This document shows, one piece after another, positions 17,701 through 28,108 of a stretch of DNA of 64,000 bases (the stretch's first letter is position 1; the number at the start of each line of letters is the position of its first letter). The stretch is from positions 56,935,924 through 56,999,923 of the forward strand of contig NC_068570.1 in NCBI RefSeq assembly GCF_025698545.1. The letters run 5' to 3'. The position numbers and the translations under genes were made by a program. The stretch comes from Gossypium raimondii (lineage: Eukaryota; Streptophyta; Magnoliopsida; Malvales; Malvaceae). The notes under the pieces are model-generated. The model was not told the origin of the DNA. It ran no database searches and worked only from the letters and a program-made list of their open reading frames with translations.

Positions 17701-18615
17701 TGAAAAAGAGCCAAAGAGATCAGAGCCGCTTTCTGTACAAGTGACTTCAAAACAAGATCATTTATAATAGATAATGCAATAGTTAACATACCTTGTTCTT
17801 CAATTTTAGGCACTTCAAGCAAAGCAAACTCAACAGTCGCTTTAATTCACTGATATGGCTAGGATGGTATATTGGTATTGGTAATTCAATATATCCAAAA
17901 TGACCTGAAAGCAGCAACAAAAATGAGAAGTTTGGCATTTTTCTCTTTGTTTTTCTAGCTTTCAACTTTTATCCATTGGCAAGAATAGAAGTAAGCACCT
18001 TCACATTGTCCAGGTTCTGATGTACCACATGCGCTACATTTACCAAATTCAAGGGGCAAACCAAGGTAGGAATTCGAGAGTTGACTAACATGGTTAATAG
18101 GAAAGCCACTGACTGATGCTGTAAGCTGTGAATAAATTTTGGAAGATGAACAAAGTCAATTAGCATCAAAGAATGAACTATTGCATAAAAAATAAGAGAA
18201 TTTAGTCCATCATCAACACTATTAATTTGAGGGTAAGTAATTCTCAATGATAAACCCTAATCAATCAAAATTAGTGTTCACAGAAAACATTGTTGTTAAA
18301 TGATTCGACTTCCCAGTTGTAGATGCTAAAACTAGTTCCAAGAAGCAAATATAGATACCACAGATAACTCCTTTGCAGGAATCGAATAGGAGGTGAAGAC
18401 AGCATTAAAATAAGCGGAACATCCAAAAATCATTTTGCAGTCATCCAAATGACAAAAGACCAAGGGGGGAAGATTATTGCTATAGAGAAACAAACTAATG
18501 TGCAAATAAATGAGAAAGACAGATTTCAACTCACAATTTCTTTAGGGGTTGCCAGGCAGAACTTTATACCAACTATCTCACCATCTAAAATAACTGACGA
18601 AGAATTTTCCTCCAT
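5734..18615 (-). CDS. NRPE1: DNA-directed RNA polymerase V largest subunit
   Basis: Seventeen coding exons (minus strand, 5' to 3'): 18535-18615, 17999-18125, 17792-17904, 16821-16868, 16191-16352, 15437-15595, 13454-15340, 13173-13348, 12956-13022, 12717-12841, 11559-11716, 10784-11058, 10368-10541, 10127-10264, 7684-9461, 7100-7214, 5734-6045. Phases join throughout to 1,964 residues, close to the Arabidopsis length. The start MEENSSSVILDGEIVG, zinc-binding CSACGTSEPGQCEGHFGY and the active-site ADFDGD (about residues 446-451) mark a Pol V/Pol IV largest subunit. The WG/GW-rich C-terminal domain (about residues 1231-1760), the platform that binds ARGONAUTE, and the following DeCL-type domain (about 1775-1905) identify NRPE1 rather than NRPD1. 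The protein makes the scaffold transcripts of RNA-directed DNA methylation in the nucleus. The gene looks intact. Confidence 0.96.
8011..8220 (-). repeat. Six tandem 33-36 bp repeats in NRPE1 encoding WDQQKSP-type units
   Basis: Successive in-frame 11-12 residue units vary around NSSWDQQKSPAT: WDQQKAQ, WDQQKSP, WDRQKSS, WDQQKPP, WDQEKSP and WDQQKSP. These units carry tryptophan but not WG/GW dipeptides, so they are distinct from the larger repeats upstream. They lie between the main WG/GW block and the DeCL domain. Confidence 0.85.
8789..9205 (-). repeat. Three tandem ~140-160 bp repeats encoding the NRPE1 WG/GW platform
   Basis: Three in-frame units, each encoding a version of DVGWDALSGWNKNAEDGDKF followed by AAAATSSKKQ, a W(S/C)xWG(A/M)SKS core and SQDV. 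Unit length varies because a short VSPK segment is present or absent at the joints. Each unit carries several GW or WG dipeptides, the AGO-hook motif. The copies differ at scattered codons, so the expansion is not the most recent event in the gene. Confidence 0.85.
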
Positions 18616-20830
18616 GTTTCTCGCTTTAAACTATAAGACAAAACTGTGCAAATAAACATCCAATAAGTAAAATGATAAGGGGAATAATATTACAACAAAA
18701 AAAGACCACAAGATGCAGGGGAAAAAGGAAAAGCTATCGCTAATGATATTAAAAGTTTAAAACCAGTGGCAACTTTCTCCCTATAACTACATTTGAACGC
18801 TCTTCAAATAAGTTGGACACCAAAACCCATCCAGTATCATATGGTCATCCTAGATACTACTGATAAGGACAAAATGAATTGTTTTACAAATCCACCTTAG
18901 TTTAAGGTTGAATAGCTATAACCTAATACCTATGTTAGTCAGACTAGGGATGCATGTAGGAAATTCGTATGTGTTTGAGATGTATATGCTCAACTCTTTA
19001 GAGGGTCATACCTCCATATCCATGTCTTAATATGTTTCATACATGGTACTTCAAGGAAAATTAAAAGCCAAAGCAACATAGCCTGAGCATAATCACTCCC
19101 AAACTACTATAGCAACTGAACAAATCAGAGCAGAGCTAATGTGCTAAAAACAAGTTGCAAGTTCTCCATGAATAACATTTAATTACACGAAGGACAGAGA
19201 AGTCTACAAGAGAAGAAGAAGGCGTAAGAAAATTCCAGCACACAGTACATATCACGAAAGGAAGTGGTTGTTCAAAATAGCAAGTTCAGTCAATTAAGCT
19301 TAATTCCACAAAAAAAAAAAAGCAAGTAATACAGTAACTACACATTAATTTATAAGAAAGATGTTTTGTCATTTCCATTCACCAACTAACAAAATCAATA
19401 AAACCACAATTCATTTAGTAATATAGACTATCCTAATTTGAAGGGGACTCAAAAACTAACCATTTCAAACCCATGAAGCATAGACCTGCATTATTCCCTC
19501 TCTTCATTTTTCTTAAAATATCCCTCTCCAACACCTATGTATAACTCATTTACAGACAAGAGTCTGTTGATATATGAAACCCCCCCCAAACTTTTAAAAA
19601 GAAAAAAAAAATGAACATACCCATCCGTGTTGGACGCATACAAACACTCACACTTAAGTCCAAGTAACATAGGCATGGACGATCATAAGATAGTAGCTAC
19701 ATTTATGTTAAAAATATATATTATGCTTTTTCTGTTAATGAACTAGTAGCCTGAACCATAATGATGAGAATCAACAGCCAAAAACAAGAAATTTTAGCCA
19801 CCTAACTTCACAAAGTCATCATGCCGGGTAAACAGCAAAGAGATTAAGGGTGATTTTTTTCCTCTTATATCTGGAATATGAAAAGACTCACCTTGAGAAA
19901 GGTCAACTACACAAGGAACTCTCTACTTCGGCACGATGGACAAAGAAAATGCAAGACCATAGACATGCATAACTTAAAACCAAAATTGAAAACCAAACTG
20001 AAGTTGACTAACAAAACACAAATGGCCAAATTCCTTGCACTCTTCTTTTTTTTTTTTTAAATCAACTGTCTCAACAAAGATCACATGCAAGAAAGGGGTT
20101 AAAACAAGAAGTAGAAGTAAAAGGGTAAAAAGCATATTACCTCGAAAATTTCTTCTTTTTAGTCTACCTAAATGAAATAACCCTGAAAAAACAACGAAAC
20201 CCAAGAAATGGGTTTTAGGCAAAGAGTTAAAAAAAAAAAGCCTAAAAATTAAAACTTTTTTTGGTTCCTGATAAAATGAAGAAAAGAAACACCGTCTAAC
20301 ATTTCCAGTAACAAACCAAAAAACCAAAAAAAAACTCTAACTCAAAAATTGTGTTTACTTAGGGAAAAGAATACCCAAAAAAAAAGTTTGTCATCTTTTT
20401 CTCCATTTTCTTCGCCTTTGCTTCAGTTTCTAAGTACCCAAACGTTAAAGAAGGAAAAATCATAAATTTAGGCCCATAAGACTTAAAAAATAAATTACCT
20501 GAAATATCTTTGGTTTCTTCTGAATTTTCTGACTAAAATTTTGAAACACTAAAACCCTAAAAAAATTTAAAAAGAAGGAAACCAAATGGGTTCTCGATGT
20601 AAGAGCCAGAAATGACTGATCAAACCAAAAAAATAAAATTAGTGGGGAGGGAAGAGAAAATGTAGCCCAAAAAAATGTTTTTTTTTTCAAATAAAACTAG
20701 AAATTTCTCTTCCATGATTTTGTACAATTTTTCTCTCTTCCTCTCCCTGACTGAAGGAAAGAGAGGAGGAGAAGTGAAATAACAGAAGATTTGGACAGTC
20801 AAATGAGTGAGAGTGAGAGTGAGAGAGAAA
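18616..20830 (-). other. Probable 5' leader of NRPE1 with a long leader intron
   Basis: An acceptor-like TTTGCACAG lies at 18644-18652 just upstream of the ATG (18615). No coding exon is visible between there and the CT-rich tract at 20770-20835. Candidate donors include TTTCAG|GTAATTTA near 20500 and TCGAG|GTAATATGC near 20140, but I cannot choose between them. The stretch also contains two diverged copies of the dispersed intronic repeat (about 18950-19060 and 19488-19680). Confidence 0.45.
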
Positions 20831-20846
20831 GAGAAAGGGACTTATA
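20770..20846 (-). promoter_or_regulatory. Candidate NRPE1 core promoter: TATA-like box and CT-rich initiator tract
   Basis: On the minus strand TTCTATAAGTCCC (TATAAG at 20841-20846) is followed by CTCTTTCTCTCTCACTCTCAC, a CT-rich tract typical of plant transcription starts. This fits a start near 20815 and a spliced leader. No transcript evidence is available. Confidence 0.35.
20797..20842 (+). repeat. GAGAGT/GA microsatellite
   Basis: A (GTGAGA)n-like run followed by GAGAGAAAGAGAAAG. It is the complement of the CT-rich leader tract noted for NRPE1. Confidence 0.7.
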
Positions 20847-20977
20847 GAAACTGGTGTTCTTTTTGTGAGGGAAATTTTGAGCATGTTGGTGTATACATGA
20901 TTTTTACTTTATTGTTTGGGTTGGTTGGTAGGGTTGAGTAAGAAAAATCTAGATATTAATAGCTTGATTAAGATTTA

Positions 20978-21121
20978 GGTTAGGTTTAGATGGGAGGTTG
21001 GGTGCGGTGCGTTTAGCTTTCTTTTTATTTCATACATAGTATCGTTACAGTATCTAATATCACCGCCACTGCTATTTTTACACTAACCGTAGATAAACGC
21101 ACCGTCTATCCAAACTCACCA
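20978..21121. mobile_element. Tourist-like (PIF/Harbinger) MITE, copy 1
   Basis: A 144-bp element with ends GGTTAGGTTTAGATGGG...CTATCCAAACTCACCA, flanked by TTA on both sides (20975-20977, 21122-21124). The interior GGTGCGGTGCGTTTAGC and GATAAACGCACCG form inverted near-ends. It belongs to the same family as the element at 26376, in inverted orientation relative to it. The TTA target duplication and short size support the Tourist/PIF-Harbinger assignment. Confidence 0.75.
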
Positions 21122-21124
21122 TTA

Positions 21125-22860
21125 GTTTAACAGTATTTCTAATAAATATTTTTGAAATAAAAAGTATTAAAAAATTTCTTAAAAGTGTTTTATTTAATAA
21201 TATTTTTATCTCAAAAAGTATTTTTTCTTCAAAAAAATACTCATTAGAAGCATTTCTAAACTAGTCTTAAAATTGAAGTATTTGATTGGTTTATAAAATA
21301 TTGTTTTTATTTTTATTTATTTATAATTAATTTTTATGATGTAAAATAAATATTTTCTATTTAAAATAGAAAATATTTTAAAAAATTATATAAAATATAT
21401 TTTATTTAAAATATTATATAAAGATTATTTTATTTATTTAAAAATATCTTTAAGATTTTGCTAAATAATATTTAAAACTATAAAATAAAATTTATTTTGT
21501 TAAAATAAATTCAAAAAGTAAATATTAACGTGAAAAATTAAGAATTGGACCGAATTATAATGAACAATTCGAATCAAACAAATCTCACCCTTGAGATTGG
21601 GTATATTATTTTATTTGAGTTTATGAATATGTTTTAAATATTTTTAATATTTGTAATTAAATTTGTATTTTTAATAAATATGTATTATAAATACATTTTA
21701 AGTATATATTAAAATTTTTATTTTAAGTATTTTAAAATCCTTAATTAAATCTAATAATTTAATTTAATGATTATAGTTAATTTTAATTGTAATTATAAAA
21801 ATAGTTATTATAAAATTATGCATTTACTGGTATAATATCATCAATCATGATTTTATTTTATTTTTAGTTATGGAGTTATTATTAATTTATAAAAATTCAC
21901 ATAAATATGAAATTTTAAATAAAATTAAATACAAGATATTTGAAGTGTAAGTCATAATTTGTATGCTATGAAAGAGAGAAACAAATTATAGGATCTACTA
22001 TGTACCTACAGTAAGGTTTGAAGGAAATGACAGTCAGACCTTGCTTGTCTTGCTCTATTGGCTTTCAAATTAAAGAGTAAAATGAGGATGTTCAATTTTA
22101 ATTAAATAATAATAATGAAAAATAATTATTTTAAACCTATATTAAAATTTTATAAATTTGGCAACACTTTGATTGGAGTAATGGCTACTGCTCTTCTCAA
22201 AAAAATCGAAGGTGTTTGAATGATTTATGAAGCAAAGATTTTGTAAAATTAATTTAAAATATAATTAATTTTAATCTTCATTATGTAAAAATAAATATTT
22301 CATATTTAAAATAGTGAAATAATTTAAAAATTTTGAAAAATTATTAGTTTGAATTTTTTTAAATGATATTAAAAACTTAAAGCAAAGTTCATTTTGTGAA
22401 AATAAATCTAAAATTTAAAACCAAAAATTAATATAAAAACTAAAAATAAGTCTAAAAATTAAGCGAATCGATCACCAAGATTGCATGAACAAAAAAATAC
22501 TACAAAACTAAATTATTATTAAATTATATTTCACTTCAAGTAAAAGTAAGTATTTTAAATTTATATTTAATTCAATTATATATTAAATTTAAAATAAATG
22601 TATTAAATTATTTTTATTCGAAATTAATTACCATTACATAAAATGTTTTAATGAAAAGATTAATTAATTAAAATAACTCAGGAAATAAAAATAAATTCAT
22701 TATAATATTAATATATAAAATTGAATTAAATTTTAAGTTTAAAACTTTTAATATGTATTTAAATAAATATCATTAAAAAAAGTGTTGAGGGAATTTATGA
22801 GAAGTGTCGTGATCATGATGACTGCCCAACCTTAGAACTTCCTTACTTAATGGCATATTT
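21125..22860. other. Gene-free, very AT-rich spacer
   Basis: Long runs of A/T with many TTTAAAATATTTTA palindromes. No ORF worth reporting and no transposon ends that I can place. Confidence 0.6.
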
Positions 22861-22869
22861 AACCAGAAT

Positions 22870-23515
22870 ATATTGAGTAGAAGGGTTCATGGGTCGGATC
22901 CAACCAAAATTTTAGGCTCATTTGTTAGATCCGGGCTTGGACTCGAAAAATGAGTTTAAAATTTTGCCCAAAATTGACCAAGATAAAAATATTAAAACTT
23001 GAGTTCAGCCCACCCATATTAATTTTTTTATATATAATTTTTTTTAAAAATATAGTACATCAAAAATACGGGAAACATTAAAATAAATGTTTCCCAACAA
23101 ATTAAAAATAAATTTTAAAAAATATGTATACTTAAATAACACTAAGATAGGTGCAACTTAACAAACAAATGCCTCTAAAATAGTAACAAAATTAACAATA
23201 AAACAAGAGTTATACAATATTTAAACAATAACAACAAAATAGTAGCAAGATAATAGTGAAATGGTAGCAAATTTGTGAAAAAAAAAAAGAAATAGCAAGA
23301 AAATAGTAAAAAATAGAAAGAAAACAATAAAAAAGTAGCATATTTTTTTGCATATTCGGGTCTGGCCGGGCTCAGGCAAAAAAAACTTTACCCAAGGCCC
23401 AGCCCTTTTTTTTTTTTGCCTAAGCTCATTTTTCAGGCCTATATTTTTACCCAAACCCTCCCACTTTTCAGGCAGACCTTTGAGCCGAATGGCCCGACCC
23501 ATGAACAAGTTTAAT
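22870..23515. mobile_element. Degenerate hAT-like element with GC-rich ends
   Basis: The left end GGGTTCATGGGTCGGATCC and the right end GGCCCGACCCATGAACAAG are inverted relatives around an A-rich centre. Internal phrases (TTTTACCCAAACCCTCCC, TTTCAGGCAGACC) recur in the better-preserved copy at 34363-34769 and in the copy at 60980-61480. Only the family resemblance supports the call; the ends and target duplication have decayed. Confidence 0.6.
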
Positions 23516-24688
23516 CTTGCGTATTCTCTTATATATTTTTTAAGGATTTTGTGTAAACAATTTTTGGTTTATTTTTAGAAAATATATTTAATTAAATAAG
23601 GTAGTTTTTTTAAGAATTCTTATGTGATGTACTTATATTATATATAATATATGTGCTAAATTTTATGATATTTGTATCCCTATATAAAAAGTAATTGTTT
23701 TGATGAGATTTGGGCGAATCATAGTACATTGAAGTTAGCTTAGTGAATTGGATCAACCTTGATAGAGGTTTTATTGTTGAGGCAGTTGTGAGAAGTGTGC
23801 CTAGTGTAGTGTCACGGCTAGTGCTCACCATGTTATTGCTCAATGTCATAATTTGTCTTACATGGAGTTGGCATGTTTTTTCAACAAATCTTTGGGTTGT
23901 GATCTTTGGTGATTATGTGGACAAGTGTAAAATATATCTTAAAATTTAGTTTGGATTGAATTAAGTAAATTGACTTTCTATTTTTAGGAGATTGGATCGA
24001 GTAACTTGGTAAGATATTTCAAAGATTTGAAGACTTATCCCGATCATATTGAAGATATTTTCCTTGATGATTATCTTACTATTTTGATGAAAACTTTAAT
24101 TGTAATTGATCTTTATCTTATCAAGCATCAAACTCTTGTATATTGAAAGGCTTGTGTAGGTAAAGTAGTATGGAGAATTTTAACACTTATTTTATTATTT
24201 AGAACTTGCTTTTCAGAATGCATTTTGGAAGTAATTAAGTGAGTCTCTTAGTTGATGTCCTTAGAGGAGAGTGATAATCAAACTGCGTAAACATTTTCGG
24301 TGTTCTTTATTTTTTTGCACTTTCTACTTTATTCTTCACTAGTGCCTGAAGCAGTCAGTACTACTCGTGATGGTTTTCTAAATATAAATTTAAATATATT
24401 AATTGAAAAATATAATATATAATTAATTATATTTTTATTATTTTAATTAAAATTTGTTGAACACAAAATGAAAAATAGAATAATCAGTAATTAATAAAGT
24501 TTAAATATATTTTTAATTCAATTAATAAATAAATGTAGTCAAACTTTTAGCATCCTAAATTTTTCAAAAATGGATTTTTATAAATAAAAATTCCTTTTAG
24601 CAAAAAAAAACTATTTTATTCATAATTAAAGTTTGGAATTAAAATTGTGAAAAAAATATTATTGCTCAATATTTACATAGCAAAATGT
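23516..24688. other. Gene-free spacer with a possible decayed LTR element
   Basis: The block 23700-24370 is less AT-rich and more complex than its flanks (GATCAACCTTGATAGAGG, TCACGGCTAGTGCTCACC). It resembles decayed retroelement LTR/leader sequence, but I find no matching ends. No coding capacity. Confidence 0.35.
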
Positions 24689-25715
24689 GGGTAAATTACC
24701 AAAAAAAGCTCTATTTTTTTTAAAATTTACCGAAATGGGCCTGGTATTTTATTATTTACCGGAATGGGCCATTTTCCCCGAAATCGCGTCCACGTCGGTA
24801 GCGATGTCGGGGGCGATGTCGAACATCGCGTCACGTCGGTAGCGCTTTGCTTACGTTGACACAAATCGCGCCTCACGAGGCGATTTCTTTTTTATGGATG
24901 AACGATTTATGTTTTTAGCTTGAAAAACTTTGAAAGGCCATAACTTTTCGCTCGATTGTCCGATTGAGGCGATTTTTTATTTGAATAAATTTTGAGATCT
25001 ACTGTACGACAAACAGTGAAGGCGGTTTCTTGCAGATTTTCATCGAAAAAGATCCTTTTTTGCCCCTAAATTTCGATCTTTTCGGTTTAAAATTGAATTT
25101 TGAAACATTCAAATCATTATTTTCCTTATTTATTTGAAGTAAACACCGATTTTTTTCTGAATTGTTGTATTATTTTTTGATTTGACACGTGTATGGAATA
25201 GGTCCGATAAATCGTTAGAACGTAAGTAATATAATTAAGATAATAACAGATTTCTATAATATGTCAATTAATTAGTTTAGCTTAGTTGGTTAAGATGCTT
25301 GCTCTTTTCCCTTAGTACCTTGGTTCAAATCTTGTTAGTAATAATTTTGAATCTTTTGGTACTTGTTGCTATTGATGTAATATTGAAGAGTTAATTGATT
25401 AAAAAATAAATACAAGTACAAAAGATTCAAAATTTATTTTTTCAAAATACCAAAAAAGCCCTATATTTTTAAAATTTATCGAAATGGGCCCGGTATTTTA
25501 TTTTTTTGACCGTTGGGTACTGTTCACGCGCGGGCCAAAATCACGTCCACGTCAGCATCTCGCGCTGACGTGGACGCGATTTCCTGACGCGTACCCTGAC
25601 ATCGCGCTGACGTGGACGCGATTTCCCGAAAAAAGGACCATTTCGGTAAATAATTAAAAAATGGGCCCATTTTGGTATTTTTTGAAAAAAAAAGGCTTTT
25701 ATTGGTAAATTGCCC
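24689..25715. mobile_element. Non-autonomous Mutator-like element (~1.03 kb)
   Basis: The terminal inverted repeats are GGGTAAATTACCAAAAAAAG on the left and, read from the right end, GGGCAATTTACCAATAAAAG. Both are followed by ACCGAAATGG-type and GTCCACGTC-type sequence. The flanks GCAAAATGT (24680-24688) and GCAAAATTT (25716-25724) form a 9-bp target duplication with one mismatch, the Mutator hallmark. GC-rich internal blocks (ATCGCGTCCACGTC and inverted copies) repeat near both ends. No transposase ORF is seen. A SINE-like sequence lies inside. Confidence 0.8.
25270..25440 (+). mobile_element. tRNA-derived SINE-like sequence inside the Mutator-like element
   Basis: TAGCTTAGTTGG at 25278-25289 fits the Pol III A box and GGTTCAAATCT at 25322-25332 fits the B box, 32 bp apart, as in a tRNA-like head. 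A body follows that ends in a hairpin formed by TTTTGAATCTTTTGGTACTTG and ACAAGTACAAAAGATTCAAAA. It does not fold as an intact tRNA by eye, so a SINE or tRNA pseudogene is more likely than a functional tRNA. Confidence 0.5.
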
Positions 25716-25724
25716 GCAAAATTT

Positions 25725-26375
25725 AATTAAAATTTACTGAAAGGTTATTAAGTCCATACTATGTATTTAGGCTTATTTGAAGTGGTTTGATTTAATTGAA
25801 ATTGAAATTTCAAAATTATGAAATACTAAATTTTATGATCGTTTGGCTTATTTAAAGTTGTTCCAACTTAAAATTTACTTAGCATTTAGACAGTGTAAAA
25901 TTATGAATTTAAAGATCAAAATTGATTATTAAAAACTTAAGTTTTGAAAATGAAAATATAAGAAATCATCATAATCTGCCCAGATTTTCCAGGTTAACAG
26001 TTTCGACTAACCTACTTTAAGGCCTCATATCTTTTAACACAAAACTCATATGTTCGATATAGCAATACTAAATGAAAGCACAAACTTCATACTATGAAAA
26101 TACATCTACATTTTAAAACAAATGAATATTTAAAGATGAATTTCCGGTGTGTAAAAATTGACTATTCGAGACTGTTAAGAACTTACACACCAAAAACTTC
26201 AAAAATTATTCTCTTAAATTATTAAATCGAAATGTATGCCACACATACTATTTAAAAGACCTTGAAGTGAACTTTGATTTGGCACTAGCAATTTCATCGA
26301 AATCAACCCAAATAAAATATATAGATTTTATGAAAGATAGTTTAAAACACAAAGATTCCTAGAAATCTTACCTTA
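25725..26375. other. Gene-free spacer
   Basis: AT-rich unique-looking sequence between the Mutator-like element and the second Tourist MITE. Phrases such as CTAACCTACTTTAAGGCCTC resemble decayed LTR sequence, but nothing can be assigned. Confidence 0.5.
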
Positions 26376-26525
26376 GGGTGAGTTTGGATGGGCGGTGCGT
26401 TTACCTGCTGTTAGTGTAAAAACAGCGTTAGCGGTGAGATTAGATACTGTAGTGATATTGTAGCGTGAGACAAAAAGTAAGCTAAACGCACTACACCGCA
26501 CCCAATCGCCGATCCAAACCCACCC
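26376..26525. mobile_element. Tourist-like (PIF/Harbinger) MITE, copy 2
   Basis: A 150-bp element with ends GGGTGAGTTTGGATGGGC... and ...GATCCAAACCCACCC, flanked by perfect TTA duplications (26373-26375, 26526-26528). Subterminal GGTGCGTTTA and TAAACGCAC are inverted. It is better preserved than its relative at 20978. No coding capacity. Confidence 0.85.
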
Positions 26526-26529
26526 TTAA

Positions 26530-28108
26530 TCGCTAAAACTCGAGATAGATTTGCACTTTTTCTTCCCTAGGGTTAGCTTTTCCCAAATTGCCTAAACCAC
26601 CATCTAATAAAAATACCGGAAGTGATTCTATCTTGTTTTTCACTCTATTATTTTATGATAAAAAACTATAAAATGCACATAAAATTGGGCTTAAAAAAAA
26701 TAAGCTAATGAAGTACTGGGCATTTAAAATACCCATTTAAAAATTATGGGTATTACCCCAAACCAATTTTCCGTATTCCTAAAACCATCACAATTCATTT
26801 TTAAGTACCTTGGTTCAATTGGTTGTCATATTTGCATTGAAGTTGCTATCTTTTACAACTTTGTATTGTAGCAACCATTTTCCAGTAATGTCAAAAACAG
26901 TGATTTCAGAACTTTATTTTTTATAGGCGAGTCCGTAAATATTATTATTAATTTTCAAGAGTCTATTTTAGTATTATATTAAATTTTGGTTTAGTAATTT
27001 TATTGTGTTGATAGTTAATTAAAGTATAAGGATTAAACTGTAAAAGTTGTAAAAATTAATTGCTACGAAGTTTTGGGTAATTAATGGACCAATTGTGCAA
27101 TTGGGCCGATAGAAAATGTATATTCGGTGGTGGTGGATTATGGAACCCACTAACTTAAGTTAATTTGGCTTATGGATAAGTTAATTAAGCTTAATTAGAA
27201 TAATTAATAATTAACTAAACCTATCATAAGTATATAAGCCAAAAGTAATAAAAAATAAGGATCATCTTCATCTTTTTTCAATCTAAAACCGATTGAAGGA
27301 GAGGAGAAAACCATTAGTTTCGTCCAAGCTCTAAATCTTTATTTGGTAAGCAATTTTGATTCATATCTTGTAAAATTTATGTTTTTGAAGTTCTAGAAGC
27401 TTGATTTAGCTACCCAAGTACTAATTTGTAAAACTGTTAAAGTTTTAAAAGTTGCTATTGATGATTTCTTGAATTTTTTGGTTAAATGATTAGTTTGTAA
27501 GTTTAGATGTGATAAAGGACTAATTTGTAAAGTAAAATTTGTTAGTTTTGAGCATAGGGACTAAAGTGAGAATATTTTAAAATTAGCATGAATTTAATGT
27601 AATTATTGTTAATATAGGGATATAGAAGGATGTAATTCGGATTGATTTTGAAATCGAAGCTCAATTTGAAAGTTATAGTAATTTTAATTTTAGGGCTAAA
27701 TTTAATAAAATACAAAAGTCTAGGGATCATTTAGAAATTTGAAACTGAACTGTCATATGCATAAAATAGAATATTATAAAGTATTTGAAATTGATAATTC
27801 AAATGAATTATTATTATAAATCGGGATTTGGACCAAACTGTTGATAATCACGGAAAAGGCAACTTAGCAGATTAATCCTTGAAGTTTCGTTAATTGCTGA
27901 TTTTGTCTAGTAAGTTAATATGATACATGTGTATTTTTAATTGTTACATACTTGTAATGTGAATGGATGTATGTTTATTATATTTTGAATGGTTTACAAA
28001 ATGGTACAAAATGTGAGATTGAATTGAATTGAAAAGAAATGTTGATATATGTTTAAAGTAATGCCCGTGTGAACATAGTAAAGAATAGGATACAGTTGGC
28101 ATGCCAAT
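26530..28108. other. Older repeat DNA hosting the solo LTR
   Basis: No gene is present. Sequence from about 26930 onward (GGATTAAACTGTAAAAGTTG, TAAGTATATAAGCCAAAAG, CCGATTGAAGGAGAGGAG) reads like a diverged LTR with a TATA-like core, continuing on the far side of the insert at 30430-30720. I infer an older LTR element split by the insertion at 28109. Its own ends are not resolved. Confidence 0.4.

Noticed and set aside
25270..25340. Possible functional tRNA gene
   Set aside because: A and B boxes are present, but the acceptor and anticodon stems do not pair convincingly by eye and no terminal T-run follows at the right place.
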